Below are positions 33,180-44,711 of a stretch of DNA of 64,000 nucleotides, piece after piece. Each line of letters opens with the position of its first letter. Positions within the stretch are counted from its first letter, which is position 1. Source of the stretch: Cavia porcellus (Eukaryota; Chordata; Mammalia; Rodentia; Caviidae). The stretch is taken from positions 4,339,950 to 4,403,949 of the forward strand of contig NW_026947499.1 of assembly GCF_034190915.1 (NCBI RefSeq), given 5' to 3'. A model generated the notes under the pieces. That model ran no database searches. It saw only the letters and a list, made by a program, of their open reading frames with translations, and was not told the origin of the DNA. The translations under genes were made by a program, and so were the position numbers.

Positions 33180-34680
33180 CATCTACCCCTTCCCAGACTT
33201 GCCCCTTCTTAGGTGTGCATTCAGGTGTCTGAGGGTCTTTTGCCACAGCCACTGGGTGCAAAATATCCTCACAATACCTGCTTCCCCTCCACAGGAGGAA
33301 TTCTTTGCCCACTGTCTTGAATGGACTCAGTGCAGAAGTGACTGCTTACCAAACACTGGAGAGCAGAAGTGGAGATGGTTCCTCCCTTCTCTTCTGTTTA
33401 CTGTCAGCTGATTGGAATCAGCCAAATTAGAGGAACAGACAGCAAGATCCCATTTCTTAATGATGGGGCACAAACAGGGAGGCTTAGAAGATATCTAGGT
33501 AGTAGATGTCTAGGGGGTCTTTGAGCAGGATCAAAACCTTGATGTACATAGACTGCATTGCAGATCTGAGAGGAGAATAAGACACTCCAGAGAGGAGATG
33601 TAGGGAAGCTGAGAGGGCTGACGAGGAGCCCGTGCCCACAGGCGGACCAATGACAGGGTTTGGCTGCAGAAATCCAAGCAGAAGTTTGCTGAGAGAACCA
33701 TAGTGTGAAATAGGTCCTCCTTGGAATATTATTCTAATGCAGATGCTTTCACACTACAAAATCTTGTGTGTCATGATAAGAATAGCAGATGCTGAATAAA
33801 TGTTTGCTATGTAGTTACACAAATGAGGCAGAATCACAAGAAATGGGGTTCATTGTTTTGCCAGGGCCAAAGTGCAGTTTTCCTGGCTCACCAGGCAGTC
33901 TTGTTGCCAAGTTCCTTAGCAGACCCAGCAACCTGTCAGTCAGTGTTGTGACATCACGGTGGGCAAAAGAACTTTATTTCTGCAGTGCGTCGAAAACTTA
34001 TGTGACGACTGTTCACAAGTTCTGAAGTTACGCTGGTGCTGAAGTGTGCAGGTGGCCCACTTGCAAAACATTTCTTTCTGTTTGTGTAACTTTAACTGTT
34101 GGATTCTATATGGAAAACAGCTCAGGATCCATCCCCACCCACACAGTTTTATTGTAAGGAACTGAAGAGTGTCATTATTTTATACCAAAGTTTCTACTGC
34201 TGGAAATATTCCCAGTGGCCACTCTTTGGCTGTCTGTGGCATAGTGTGTATGTGTCCAGGACCTGAGTGGAGTCTGTGGGTTATTCTGACTTAATAAACA
34301 AATGAGTATTGGTTCTCAGAGCTCATACATGCCTAGAAATTGAGCAATCATTCTCCCTGCATGTGATCTACTCTGACCTCTTCCCACCTGTCCATTCAAA
34401 TAGAGGCTAAATGAGAGGCTAGACAACATTTTGAAAAACATTGATTAGTAGTTTCCAAAGGTCTTAGAACTTACAGGATACATCCAGGAACACATCCTGT
34501 GGAGGGGCCAGAGAGAGGGAAGAGTGCAGGCCCCACAACAAGGTAGTCATGGTTCACTGAGTTTCTCAGGATATGGAGCAGCGTTCACGCGGTACTTTCA
34601 TCACCGTTTTCGTGACTCTTTCCAAAGTTTCCACCCAAAGAATCACCCTCATTTTCTAAAAAGCAACCAATAAAATAAAA
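33180..34680. other. Non-coding unique sequence
   Basis: No recognisable gene. The minus-strand 81-codon frame at 33067-33312 starts inside the neighbouring LTR and is not supported. Confidence 0.5.
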
Positions 34681-34814
34681 ACCACCTTACGGGGCTGGGG
34701 ATTTAGTTCAGTGGCATAAGCGCCTGCCTTGCAATCAGGCAGTCGTGATTTCGGTCCCTGGTACCAATAAAAAAATGAAAAAGATGCCAAAAAAAAAAAA
34801 AAACACCACCTTAC
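34681..34814 (+). mobile_element. ID-like tRNA-derived SINE with target-site duplication
   Basis: The body (34691 on) reads 'ggggctggggatttagttca', 'gtggcataagcgcctgcc', 'ttgcaatcaggcagtcgtg', 'gatttcggtccctggtacc', then an A-rich tail. It has the polymerase III A box (tagttcagtgg) and B box (gatttcggtcc, close to ggttcgatcc). Ten bases, accaccttac, flank it at 34681-34690 and 34805-34814. This is a tRNA-derived SINE of the ID group as found in rodents, in a variant form that I associate with squirrels. The low divergence and clear duplication suggest a fairly young copy. The tRNA-like head is not a functional tRNA gene. Confidence 0.85.
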
Positions 34815-35540
34815 ACATTTGCACAATTGTCTAATACTACTGACATCATTTTATCTTGATAATGGGAGAGATAGACACTGAGGAATGTGAGACTGAATGA
34901 ATGTATGCTGAAGTGGGAAGGTTTGAAAGAGGATGACGATACTGCAAGTCTTCCCTTTCCAGATCTTTCTGTTTTGACTTCCTGTTGAGGTTCTGTTTTT
35001 CTGGTGCTTTACTAGTGAATTTTGATAAAGAATGGGTAGAAACGTGGAGGGAATCAGCCTGCTATTTCTCTTTTCTGCAGTGGTGAGATACAGCTCTGGC
35101 TGTGCATCACATTCTCTGCATCTGAGGTGGGGAGAATAGCTGCCAGGATCTCACAGGGGACGCAGTAAGAACATTGTCTGGTGGGCTTCGACCCGAAACC
35201 AAACAGCAAGGATGGATATGTGAGCTTTCTGTCTGAAGGAACCCTTTGTGTGGATAAATCTGTATATATATGAAAAAAGGAAAAAAGACCATTACCATCT
35301 GAGGTTGAATTTGAATTCTTGCATAGGCCTTAGACAAACTTTCAAGAGTGCAAGAAGTCTTCACCAAGTGACAGCTGGTATATGCTATCCAGAAACTGTT
35401 AATAACTCACCATTAGCTGGTTCCAGAGGTGGTGCTGAAACTGGTCATCTGGATGATACAATGGTGATGCAGTGCAAAGGGTTCCTGGTATGGTTATTCG
35501 TTGCCATTCACCACTGTCGGTTGTGAGAGAATCAGAGGTT
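34815..35540. other. Non-coding unique sequence
   Basis: No gene, RNA gene or clear repeat recognised. Confidence 0.5.
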
Positions 35541-36005
35541 AGTTCATTTTCTATTGCTGTAACACTACATCTGAGGCTGGGGAATTCACAAAGAACAGAA
35601 AGTTTGCTTGCTCACACTTTTGAAGACATGAGGGCAGATCCCTGGTATGTTTGGCTGTAGTGAAGGCTTCCAGCCTCCATCACAATATGCTGAGCAGCAT
35701 CACGGTACGAGCCCATGAGTAAGGAGACATCACACAGTGAGAAGGAAGCAAGAGGTGCTCAGGGCCAGGTCTGCTGCCAGGGAACAGAGCAGGCCTGCCC
35801 CAAGGAGGTGTACTCATCCCTCCTGGGGACAACAGTAACTCCATCACCTAATCAGGGTCCACCAGGTCCCACCTCTAGGGGGTTCTGCCCTCTCTCAGTG
35901 GTGCCAACAAGAGGACTCATTCCCTTGGGGAACCTTGGAGGAAACCGTGGAGCCACTTCTACATGGCACCGGCTCCATCTCACATGTCTGTGACTCAGTC
36001 ATATG
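35541..36005 (-). mobile_element. MaLR-like LTR, antisense
   Basis: It opens with the reversed MaLR end ('gttagttcattttctattgc', 'gtaacactacatctgaggc', 'tggggaattcacaaagaac'). It goes on through 'ggtgtactcatccctcctgg', 'actccatcacctaatcaggg' and 'aggtcccacctctaggggg'. The long spacing and composition fit a nearly full LTR. The 92-codon plus-strand frame here is part of the repeat. Confidence 0.6.
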
Positions 36006-37253
36006 CAGAGGATCAGAGGAACAATGCACAGTGGTGGTCTTGGGCCATGTGTATGCTGGTGCATCTACTTGAAGGATTATTTCCTTCTGTTCTCCAGGAC
36101 CTTTGACTTTTAGGTTTTTTTTTTAAAGGTTGGCTTCTATTTGGCCAAAACTACACAGTATAACAGGAACATAAGAAACCGGTTCCAAACTCATGGGAGC
36201 ACAACAATGAGCCTGGTATTTATGATTTTGAGGTTGTTATGCTTGCGTATGTCTGAAACAAGTCACTGTAACAGAGGCATGTAAAAATGAAACAATAGTC
36301 GGTACACCTTCCTCATTTTTAATAAATGGAGAAGGCAAACCGTATGGGTCTGGGCTTGGTTTCTTCACCCTATCAGAGCTGGAGCTCAAACTCCAATATT
36401 TCTCTTCCTCTAGCTTCATGTGCCATTCACTTTCTTTACAGGGACCTCCTTCACATGCCTTTCAACAGACTCACAGCCAGACCACAGGCTATTTAAAAAA
36501 CAAGTTTTCATCTTGAAAAACAAATTTTCCTCTTGAAAAACAAACAAATAAAACCCCTCAAAACAACCCTGATATTTTATATTGTCTATATAATTTAATT
36601 GAAAATAACATTGCATTCTAAAAACATTGGCAGTGTGTCCATTTTTGTTTATACTGAGCCTTTTTTTGCACTGTCTATTGATCAAACATTACATCTTGCA
36701 GTTGTGTGGTGAAAGAGTTGGAGGTTCTACTGTAGAACTATGATCATGGTAGAGGTGGTTTTTGATCATGACATTTATTATACAGATTATACACACATCT
36801 ACCAGATTTGACTGGGCTGGTTGATTATGGAAACTTCCCTCCTTATTATGATGACAGCTCCTCCCAGGGAAGATCCAAAGAAAAGCCACTCACAAAACCA
36901 GGACAATGGAAGGAGACTTATCAGGCCACCAGGCAGTTGACAAGACACCAAAATCTGTAAAGACCTGTGTTTCGGGCCTCTTCTGCCCAGTCAGTGAGCC
37001 CATGCTGAAATCTCCTGTGCCCTGGTCTGTGCTGGGTACTACAGAGACCTAGTCCTCAAATCTTGAAACACCTTGGTCCAGTAAAAGATCAGAGTTTATG
37101 ACCACTGGTCATATGAAGAATAGAAGAAGAAGCATCTGATTGAATAGCTGAGCGGTTAGCAGGCTGAAAACAGGAAGTAGTGTAGGCAAAACTTACCAAC
37201 AGAATGGAACTAGGATGATGTAAGATGGCAAAGGTAGGAAGGCCCCAGGGCAG

Positions 37254-37256
<3 letters not shown>
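36006..37256. other. Non-coding unique sequence with a small tandem repeat
   Basis: At about 36490-36545 the phrase 'aaacaagttttcatcttgaa' recurs in slightly altered form two and a half times (period about 25 bases). Otherwise nothing is recognisable. Confidence 0.5.

Positions 37257-37298
<42 letters not shown>
37257..37298 (+). repeat. (TG)n microsatellite
   Basis: About 21 uninterrupted GT/TG dinucleotides. The flanking open frames on both strands are artefacts of the repeat. Confidence 0.97.
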
Positions 37299-37299
37299 A

Positions 37300-38330
37300 T
37301 ACCTGTGGGCGACAGTGAGAGTGTTCCAGCTCGAACAAGGCTAAGTGCAAATAGATATGTAAGGAGTAAATACATAGGTGATGGAATGCACTGTTATGTT
37401 TTTTCGAGGCATATGAGGCGATCAATTTCTCAAAAACTGTTCTCAGTTAGTGGACTTTTGTCTTTCACTCTGTTTTACCCCATCTATCTCAGGCAGACAC
37501 TTCTCAAATAAAGCAAGTTAGAAACCTGCAGGTCCAAACGGTTCACAAACAAGTAAAGGAAATTGATAGCCTTAGGAACAGCTTCCTCTTAGCAGACCTA
37601 GCAAAGCCCCAAAGTGAGATTTCATTGGCTGACATACTTGCCCTTCATGCTTTCCCCATGAGGCGGATGCACCGATTGGTCTAGGCTTGAGTCAGGTAAC
37701 TTCCCCGTGTCTGGGGTTAAAGTCAGTCTTGAAAAAACCGAATGCACTGAGGTGTGAATCACTGGAATGGGAGAAAGGAAAGTAACTCCATAAAATAAAT
37801 GAAGTTCTGATACTGAAAGGAGGACGGATTATGGGAAGGCCCAAAACGGAACACGAATTTAGAATCACACAAAAGTAAATAAAGCACAGATTTCTATGGT
37901 ACTATGTGATATGACGCTCTCCAGGGGTGACCTGCGGTGAGATTCCTCCTGAGAGGCAGCAGAGTGTGTGCCTGTGCCAGCCTGAGGGTGAACCAGAGAG
38001 CATGAACTGGAGACAGGCAAGTAGCTCTATACTCTGTGGCTGTGTGTATCTGGTTCTCTGCTGTTTTATCTGTAAGGAAAATAAAGTACTGAAGCACTTA
38101 CCAAAGCAATGCTGCATCCTTAGGAGGGAACAGTAGCTTGGCTCAGGAAAGCTTATTTTATTGCTCACCCATTGTTTTTACAAAGCTGTTGTCAATGGAC
38201 AGAAGAAGGTGCAGATAAGTGCATGGTTGTTATTCATATAACAATTGAAAGATTCTTTAAAAATACTTATAAATCAGATATACAATTTTAAGTTCTAAGG
38301 ACCTATTCACACTTGAAAAGAAAAAAACAA
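37300..38330. other. Non-coding unique sequence
   Basis: No recognisable gene or transposon. Confidence 0.5.
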
Positions 38331-38335
38331 TGACC

Positions 38336-38695
38336 AGCGACTCCTGAGATCTGCGCTATGTTGGAATTTAGGGTTCTGGGAAACCAAGAAACCAGCTTGG
38401 CTCCCTGGTAAGTGGCTGTGGTGTGGCAGGCTGTGGCTGCCCCAGGGGGAGAACCACCAGCAACTTCTGAGATCTACGCTATATTGGAACTTAGGGCACC
38501 AGGAAATCAAGTAATCAGCTCGCCCCCCTGGTAAATGGCTGTGGCTTGACAAGCTGTGGCCACTCTTGGGTAAGAACCACTAGCGACTCCTGATATGCAT
38601 GCCATGTTAGATCTTAGTGTGCTGGAAAATCAAGTAACCAGCTCGCCTCCCTGCTAAGTGTTAGTGAGCCTGCCAGCACACGGGCTGAGAATCAA
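38336..38695 (+). repeat. 123-bp tandem repeat, nearly three units
   Basis: Units begin at 38336, 38459 and 38582 (agcgactcctgag, agcaacttctgag, agcgactcctgat), so the period is exactly 123 bases. The third unit decays after about 38680. Each has 'ctatgttggaatttaggg'-type and 'ctccctggtaagtggctgtgg'-type blocks. Because 123 is a multiple of three, the minus strand stays open across two units and yields a repeated 41-residue block (38307-38552). No protein family is recognised. It could be a local satellite or the monomers of an unfamiliar transposon 5'UTR. Confidence 0.9.
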
Positions 38696-38707
38696 ACATC
38701 CCACACA

Positions 38708-38719
38708 CCCCCCCCCCCC
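38708..38719 (+). repeat. Poly(C) run
   Basis: Twelve consecutive C, just after the 123-bp repeat. Confidence 0.95.
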
Positions 38720-40560
38720 TTAGCAAATGGGAGATAGAGATGTGAGCATCCCTTGGGAGGTTGGCCATGTACAATACAGCAAATAAGAGGGATTTTCTTC
38801 TACCATATCTTTGAAGGCAAATATTTTTACCACTGTTTTGCTTGATTCTGATTACCAAATTCTTGATTCTTGGTGTGTGTTTGCAAGAAAGAGCTGCATT
38901 CATCCAGGGGACCTGACACATGTGTTTGTTCTTGAACCGTGGTCACTTTTACCTCCCCTTTTCCATCTCCCTTCCCAAACCTCCACAAACTCTATCTCCC
39001 TGTTCTCTATTACATATCTTTTATTTTGTTCTTTAAATTATTTCAAAATCATAACTAAACTTTTTGACAAAACAAAACAAATAGATAGACAAACACATAG
39101 ATACAGACAGACAGATATTATGTCTTTCAAGGGCTGGACCTCTTTGGTGTACATCATACTATAATGAAGCCTTAAAGAATTAAAATGAATACAATGTAGA
39201 AGACACATGAATGTGGGTAAATCCCTTCTTGATGGATGAGCCTCTCCTTTACCCTTTCCTTTCCCCAGGTTGACTCTCTGGGTGGCTGGAGCTGGCTGTT
39301 TCTCAGTGGATCCCTGGAGGCTGATCCCTGTACTTTGCTGGGGCTTCCAGCACAATAACCACCTGAATGCCTTGGAGTGGCCCTCGGTACCCAGAAGAGC
39401 CTGCACTTTGCATGTGAGTCATGTTTGGAAAATGACTCTGTGGCAGCCGAATGAAGCCAAGAACCCAGGTCCTTGTTACTGCAGATGACCTTGGGAATGG
39501 TGATGGATTTGAATACACATCCATATTAGAGCACACATTTCCCTCATTTAAAAGCAGCCACAGTCTTAAAGTACAACAATCTTCCTATGTGACCAAGTCC
39601 GTCTCACAAGACTGCTCCCCCCGAAACATGCACCATACAGAAATGTGAGAGGAAACTTGGAGAAGTGTGAATAAGGTGGAGAATGGGAGGATTCCCATTC
39701 TGGTATTGTGTAATGGTTATGCACACTACCACCCCTGGAGAAGACCACTGTGGATCCCTTTTTATTTCTTACAAGTATACATGGATTCTTAGTTATCTCT
39801 GGAAGTTTGTTTTGGTCTTGTTTTTTGAAGAATGCACACTGGTCTGGACCATCCCTAATGGATACCAGACTTGATTAGAAGCATCAGGTCAAGAAGAGAG
39901 GAACTCACCTGAGAACAGTGAGTGAGAATCACCTGTGCACATCAGTGTGAAATTCATTCCTTGGTAAAATAACTCAGTGAAGAGAAATCTACACTTCGAG
40001 CCACAGAGGAGCAAATGGCTGCAGTGTAGACAATAAGGTGTTGCTAGAACAAAACTCCAGCTCTGTTAAACCAGCAGCAGCTTTTTGGCTGGAGCAGATG
40101 GCCGTGAGTGTCCTCTGTAGTCCTCCCCACATGGACAGCCCTTCTCCCTACTGATAATTGTCTCTAACTGCAGGTCGAGGTCCTGCCAGCCGGTGAGCCC
40201 ACATGCAGAGCTCCCCATCACATGCAGAACACACATGTGATCCAACCCAGTCATCTTCTCAGCAGGAGTGTGTCTGCCCCTAATATACTTTAGTCAACAG
40301 GAGATGTCCCCTGTGGGTAACAGTTTGGGACTATTTGTTTTGCTCCAGGCATTAGAGGTGGGCCCTGTCCTCACCTCCCAGTGTCACTGTCTCACCAATC
40401 CTGTGAGATGGCTGAGGACATCCAGGCAGAGTGCTTATTACCTACTCCATGACAGAATTCCCCAGGAGCAGTTCTGGGCTTGGTGCACTGGCTGCACGAC
40501 CTCAGAGCAGAGTGAATCACAACTGTGTTTTGCCGGCCTTGTTCACACGGGGCTTTCTAG
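38720..40560. other. Non-coding unique sequence
   Basis: A low-complexity stretch of 'caaacacatagatacagac' type lies at about 39068-39118. Frames up to 122 codons have no recognised domain. Nothing further is seen. Confidence 0.5.
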
Positions 40561-40575
40561 GCTGCCACCTGCTGG
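40561..40575 (-). promoter_or_regulatory. CTCF-like binding motif
   Basis: The minus strand reads ccagcaggtggcagc, a full match to the 15-base CTCF core as I know it (CCASYAGRKGGCRSY). It lies in sequence without transposon signature. Occupancy cannot be judged from sequence. Confidence 0.55.
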
Positions 40576-41367
40576 TACCAAGCCTTTCCCCCTTCATACC
40601 ATGTGCTAAGCCAGCACAGCCTGCAGTATGAAGAAGGTTGCATCTCAAGGGCAAGTGACAGTCATGGGCAGAGAAAGGGGAGCAAGCAGTGTTTTTCTGT
40701 GCCAGCCCCACTGCAGGCTGCAGAATGGGCATTCACCAGGCCAGCAGAAGTGCTGGGCTGATGCAGAGCATATCCCAGCACTCCTATCACTGAGTCACAT
40801 CCCCACCGCTGTGCTGAGCCATATTTAGCCTCAGTGCACACTTAATGCCCCTAGACTGAGTTTAAGCCGTGTCCTTTCCATTATGGAGGTCACCGTCAGC
40901 AGGTGAGATGTCAGGACACTGCAGGTCCCTAAGGCACCTCTGATAGAGCCCGATTAGCTCTGGCCTCACTCATCCCACCACTCATGTATGACTCCCAGCT
41001 CCTTCTCAGGTTAATGAAGGTGTAGGAGCTTGACTTCCCCAGCAGCGTTTCCCCATGATTTGAGCTTTCTCACCCAATACTGAGTCAAATTTATGAAGTG
41101 CAAACTACAGACCCATCTGAAACTTCTGTGCTTTTGCTTTTATCTTTCACTGTGATGTGGTATTCGGATAACAGCAGGATCTAACCAGTTTGTTTCCCTC
41201 TTAAGGAACAAACTGTATAATTTCTAGTGTGCAAGAAGATTTGGGAACCTGTCTGTATTTCTACTCCCTGCAGCTTGGTGGTGCTTATTGTGTTTGGAGC
41301 CCCAGGGATCAGTAACTTGGAAAGCGACCCACAGTCCCTCTGATGCCTGCAACATGTGGAATAAAAT
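40576..41367. other. Non-coding unique sequence
   Basis: No gene or clear repeat recognised. Confidence 0.5.
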
Positions 41368-41642
41368 TTCGGTTCTGTTGTCCATTTTCTGTTAGTTGGT
41401 TCTAAATACCCTGTAATACTTTTACCCTCTTGAATGATTTTATACTTTCTTGTTATGTTTGATCGTATACGAAGGCATACTCAAATATTTCAAGGAAAGG
41501 GACACTGATAACTATTGTTATGTCGTGTTTTCCTGTGGTGAAACATTATGTTGCTTAAATTGTTCTGTTCTGACTTGTGTTATGTCCTCTTTCATCTTAA
41601 TCTCCCCTGTTTTTTATATGTGTATTTTTAAATAAAATAATT
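41368..41642 (+). mobile_element. L1 3'UTR fragment ending in its own AATAAA
   Basis: It aligns by eye with about 48485-48760 of the full-length L1. Both share 'ggttctaaataccctgtaat', 'actttcatcctcttga'-type, 'caaatatctcaaggaaa'-type and 'ttgctgaaattgtt'-type phrases. It ends in aaataaaataa at about 41630-41641, whereas the full L1 runs on for another 800 bases. It is therefore either a copy of an L1 subfamily with a shorter 3'UTR or a copy cut short by internal polyadenylation. No target-site duplication is obvious. Confidence 0.7.
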
Positions 41643-41691
41643 CAGTTCTCCCCACCCAGCCTCATCATAGCTTCTTATAGGAAACCCTCAC

Positions 41692-41828
41692 CCTCTGTCT
41701 CTCTCTGTCTCTGTCTCTGTCTCTGTCTCTGTCTCTCTTTCTCTCTCTCTCTCTCTCTCTGTCTTTGTCTCTCTCTCTGTCTCTGTCTCTGTCTGTCTCT
41801 GTTTGTCTGTCTCTCTATCTCTCTCTCC
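41692..41828 (+). repeat. (CTGTCT)n / (CT)n simple repeat
   Basis: A pyrimidine-only stretch of CTCTGT/CTCT units, nearly free of interruptions, next to the L1 3'UTR fragment. It could form triplex DNA. Confidence 0.95.
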
Positions 41829-42454
41829 TCAAACTTCATATGTTGATATCTTTCAAGCTTATGTTACACTACATTTGTTTTTCCTGAATTGAAGCTATAA
41901 AAACAAAAGGACTCAAGGTGCTAAAGGGTAAAGTTACAGTTTCTTGTTGGAATTCAGCCTTTCTGAAAAATATTTCCACACTTCTGTGAAAGTACTTTGA
42001 TCTCCAGGAGACAAGAAGAGACAGCAGGCCCTCAATTATAACATTTCAGGGTTGATTGAGAGCCGCAGCTCAGTCACTGATACAAAGACAGTGCCAGCAG
42101 AAACCTATTTTCCTCGGTGAGGGATGCTGGTCAGTGAGTGTGGCCTCAGAGGTTACAAAGCTCCTGCTAGCACTGACCTTGTGAGCTCCCACAGGGAAGA
42201 AATAAACCTGAGACACATGGTGGTATTGGATTGAGATTTCCCGAGGTGAGACAGAATTCTGCACTGTACAGGCAAGGCATGGACTTCTTTTCCTTGACTT
42301 TTTGTTATTTCCATTTCTCTTACACAGACTGCTTTGCTGTGGCCAAGCAACCACAGGGAAAGGGAAGAAAGGGTATTTCACAGTACCAGAAGAGCTCACA
42401 GTGAGACAGCAAGAAGAATCAACTGTTCAAACACTATGAGCAGGATTTGCAATG
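41829..42454. other. Non-coding unique sequence
   Basis: No gene is recognised. The sequence directly before 42455 is the target into which the full-length L1 inserted. Confidence 0.5.
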
Positions 42455-42471
42455 AAAGAAAGGCACCCAGG
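42455..42471 (+). repeat. L1 target-site duplication, left copy
   Basis: The 17 bases aaagaaaggcacccagg recur exactly at 49575-49591 after the L1 A-tail. The A-rich start fits cleavage by the L1 endonuclease. Confidence 0.93.
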
Positions 42472-43010
42472 GGAACCTCGCGGCTTCCAGGTGCACTGGA
42501 GCAGCTCAGTGAGTCTGGGGTGCTGGCATCTGCCTCCCTGTTCCTGGCTGTCCTTGGTAGGCTATGGAGTTCTAAGCAAGCAGGTGGGCGCCACCAGTTC
42601 CAGAGGCCCCATGGCCTGGTGTAAGTGCCCTGCACACTTTCCCTTGAGTCCAGCTTATTTGGGACCCTCATAGCTTCCAGGTGCACTGGAGCAGCTCAGC
42701 CCTGGCACCCACCTTCCTGTTCCCAGCTGTGCTTCGTGGACTGTGGTGTTCTAAGCAAGCAGGTAGGCGCTACCGGTTCCAGAGGTCTCGTGGCCTGGCG
42801 TAAGTGCCCCGCGCAGTTTCTTCCGAGTCCTGCTTGTTTGGGACCCTCTCTTGGCCCTGGCCAGGGAAGCTTGTGGCTTCTGGGTGCCCTGGAGCAACAC
42901 AGCAGGTCCAGGGAGCTGGCATCAGCCTCCCTGGCTGTGCTTGGCCAACTGTGGAGTGCTAAGCAAGCAGTTGGGCGCCATTGGTTCCAGAGGCTGGTCT
43001 TGAGCTGGCC
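42472..43010 (+). promoter_or_regulatory. L1 5'UTR with three tandem monomers
   Basis: Similar units start at about 42483, 42673 and 42876 ('gcttccaggtgcactggagc', 'gcttccaggtgcactggagc', 'gcttctgggtgccctggagc'), with spacings of 190 and 203 bases. Each goes on with 'ttctaagcaagcaggtgggc' or a variant and a 'ttccagaggcc' block. Tandem G+C-rich monomers act as promoters in rodent L1s such as mouse A, F and Tf types. The unit here is not one I can match to a named type. The 163-codon frame at 42625-43116 runs through this promoter and is not coding. Confidence 0.85.
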
Positions 43011-43156
43011 TATTCCACCCCCAGTGACTCTCTATCAATCCAGGGAACTGGGTGCCAGAGTCCCAGGAGCTGAGGGCATAGAAAAGGATTTCCAGCAGAC
43101 CCTGAAGAAGCCTTAGAATAACACTTGAAACACTTGAAATCTAGAAATATAGGAAA

Positions 43157-44164
43157 ATGACAAAACAAAAGACCAAATTACAATCTCAAACCTCCAGCCC
43201 ATCCAAAGAAACATTAGGAGTGATGTATATGGAAGAAAATTATGCCATCCACCTCAAATATCAGACATAATAGCAACTGAAATAAATAAGCAATTCTGGG
43301 AAGCTTTAAAGGAATTCAAACTAGAAATAATCTCCCAGGTAAAAGAAAATAAAAGAAATGCTGAATATATCTAAAGAAGACACAGTTAAAAAATTGGAGG
43401 AACTAAACAAAAAGATAGAATCCCTAGATGAGCAATATAAGAAACAAACAGACTACATAAAGCAGATGCACAGAGATATAAAGGAAATCAAAAATTCCGC
43501 TGAAAGCTATAAAAACCCCCTCAATGAAAGTGAAGATAGAATTTCAGACCTTGAAGACAATATTTCAGCTAGTGAACAGGAAAGGAAAGTTCTTTTAAAA
43601 ATAACAAGGAATCAGGAAATAACAATTCAACAACTGCAAGATGATGCAAAAAAAAAAAAAAAAAACAACATAAGATTGATAGGGATTAATGAAAAAGAAG
43701 GGGATGACATCAAGGACATCAAGAGGATATTCAGAGAAGTAATAGCTGAAAATTTCCCAAACATGAGAATGGAAACTGACATCAGGGTCAGTGAAGCATG
43801 TAGAACTCCAAATAGTCATAAACAAAATAAAACTATACCCAGATATATAATAATCACCATCCCCAAAATCCAACCTAAGAATAGAATATTAAAAGCTGTC
43901 AGAGAGAAAAGAATGATCACTTATAAAGGAAAACCTATCAGAACCACAGCTGACTTCTCAGCACAAACAATAATATCAAGAAGAGCATGGAGTGAAATAT
44001 TCCAGATTTTAAAGGAAAATGATTTCCAACCTAGAATGATGTACCCTGCAAAACTGTCCTTCAAAATCAATGGTGAAATGATCACCCAGCCAACCCTGCA
44101 AAATATATTGAAAGACACTTTAGACAAACTTAGGAAAAAAACACTAAGCAAAGCAGACAATTAA
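43157..44164 (+). pseudogene. L1 ORF1 (RNA-binding chaperone), broken
   Basis: The expected start is ATG 43157 (Met-Thr-Lys-Gln-Lys-Thr-Lys), but a stop follows at about 43268. The coherent reading moves to another frame ('EINKQFWEALKEF') and then again to the frame 43358-44164. That last frame gives 268 residues: a heptad-rich coiled coil (about 5-95), an RRM-like part ('NNIRLIGINEKEG' and 'FREVIAENFPNM'), and a C-terminal domain ('QPRMMYPAKLSFKINGE'). In an active L1 the trimer binds L1 RNA and acts as chaperone. An A run at 43649-43665 lies at the join of coiled coil and RRM. With two frameshifts no full protein is made. Confidence 0.88.
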
Positions 44165-44529
44165 ACAGAACAGAAAGAAAAAGATGCAACAGTGGAAAGA
44201 TAACATGTCACCAATAAACCAACATATAACCATTGTAACCATTAATGTAAATGGTCTCAATGCACCAATTAAAAGAAACAGACTGGCAGAATGGATCAAG
44301 AAACAAAATCCAATCATATGCTGTGTACAAGAAACCTATCTAACCCAAAAGGATATTCACAGATTGAAAGTCAGAGGATGGAAAACAATACTTCATGCAA
44401 CAGGAACCCCCCAGAAAAGAAGGAGTAGCCATTATCTTAGCAGACAATGTGAACTTTAAATCAACAATGATCAGAAGAGATAAATAATGTGACTACATAC
44501 TTGTTACGAGAAAACATCAAGACAAAGAG

Positions 44530-44711
44530 ATAACTATCTTAAATATATATGCACCAAATTCCAGAGCACCCAGTTATATAAAACAAGTATTAATAGAAAT
44601 GACAAATCAAATTATCAGTAATGCAATTGTAAAAGGAGACCTTAACACACCATTGACACCAAGGGACAGATCAACCAGACAGAAAATCAGCAAAGAAATA
44701 ACAGAACTGAA
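44530..44711 (+). repeat. 182-bp segment, original copy in the L1 endonuclease region
   Basis: Identical base for base to 45685-45866. At this place it belongs to the normal ORF2 order (between 'QDKE' and 'NYTCEQMDVTD'), so this is the source copy. Confidence 0.95.

Noticed and set aside
34691..34765. tRNA gene
   Set aside because: Although A and B boxes are present, the sequence is followed by an A-tail and flanked by a target duplication, so it is an ID-like SINE.
37193..37425. His-Thr repeat frames
   Set aside because: Translations of the TG/CA microsatellite in different frames.
38336..38695. CRISPR-like or coding repeat
   Set aside because: No spacers, and no supporting coding evidence beyond a frame kept open by the 123-base period.
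42625..43116. 163-codon plus-strand frame with repeated blocks
   Set aside because: It is the L1 5'UTR monomer array, whose near-multiple-of-three text stays open by chance.
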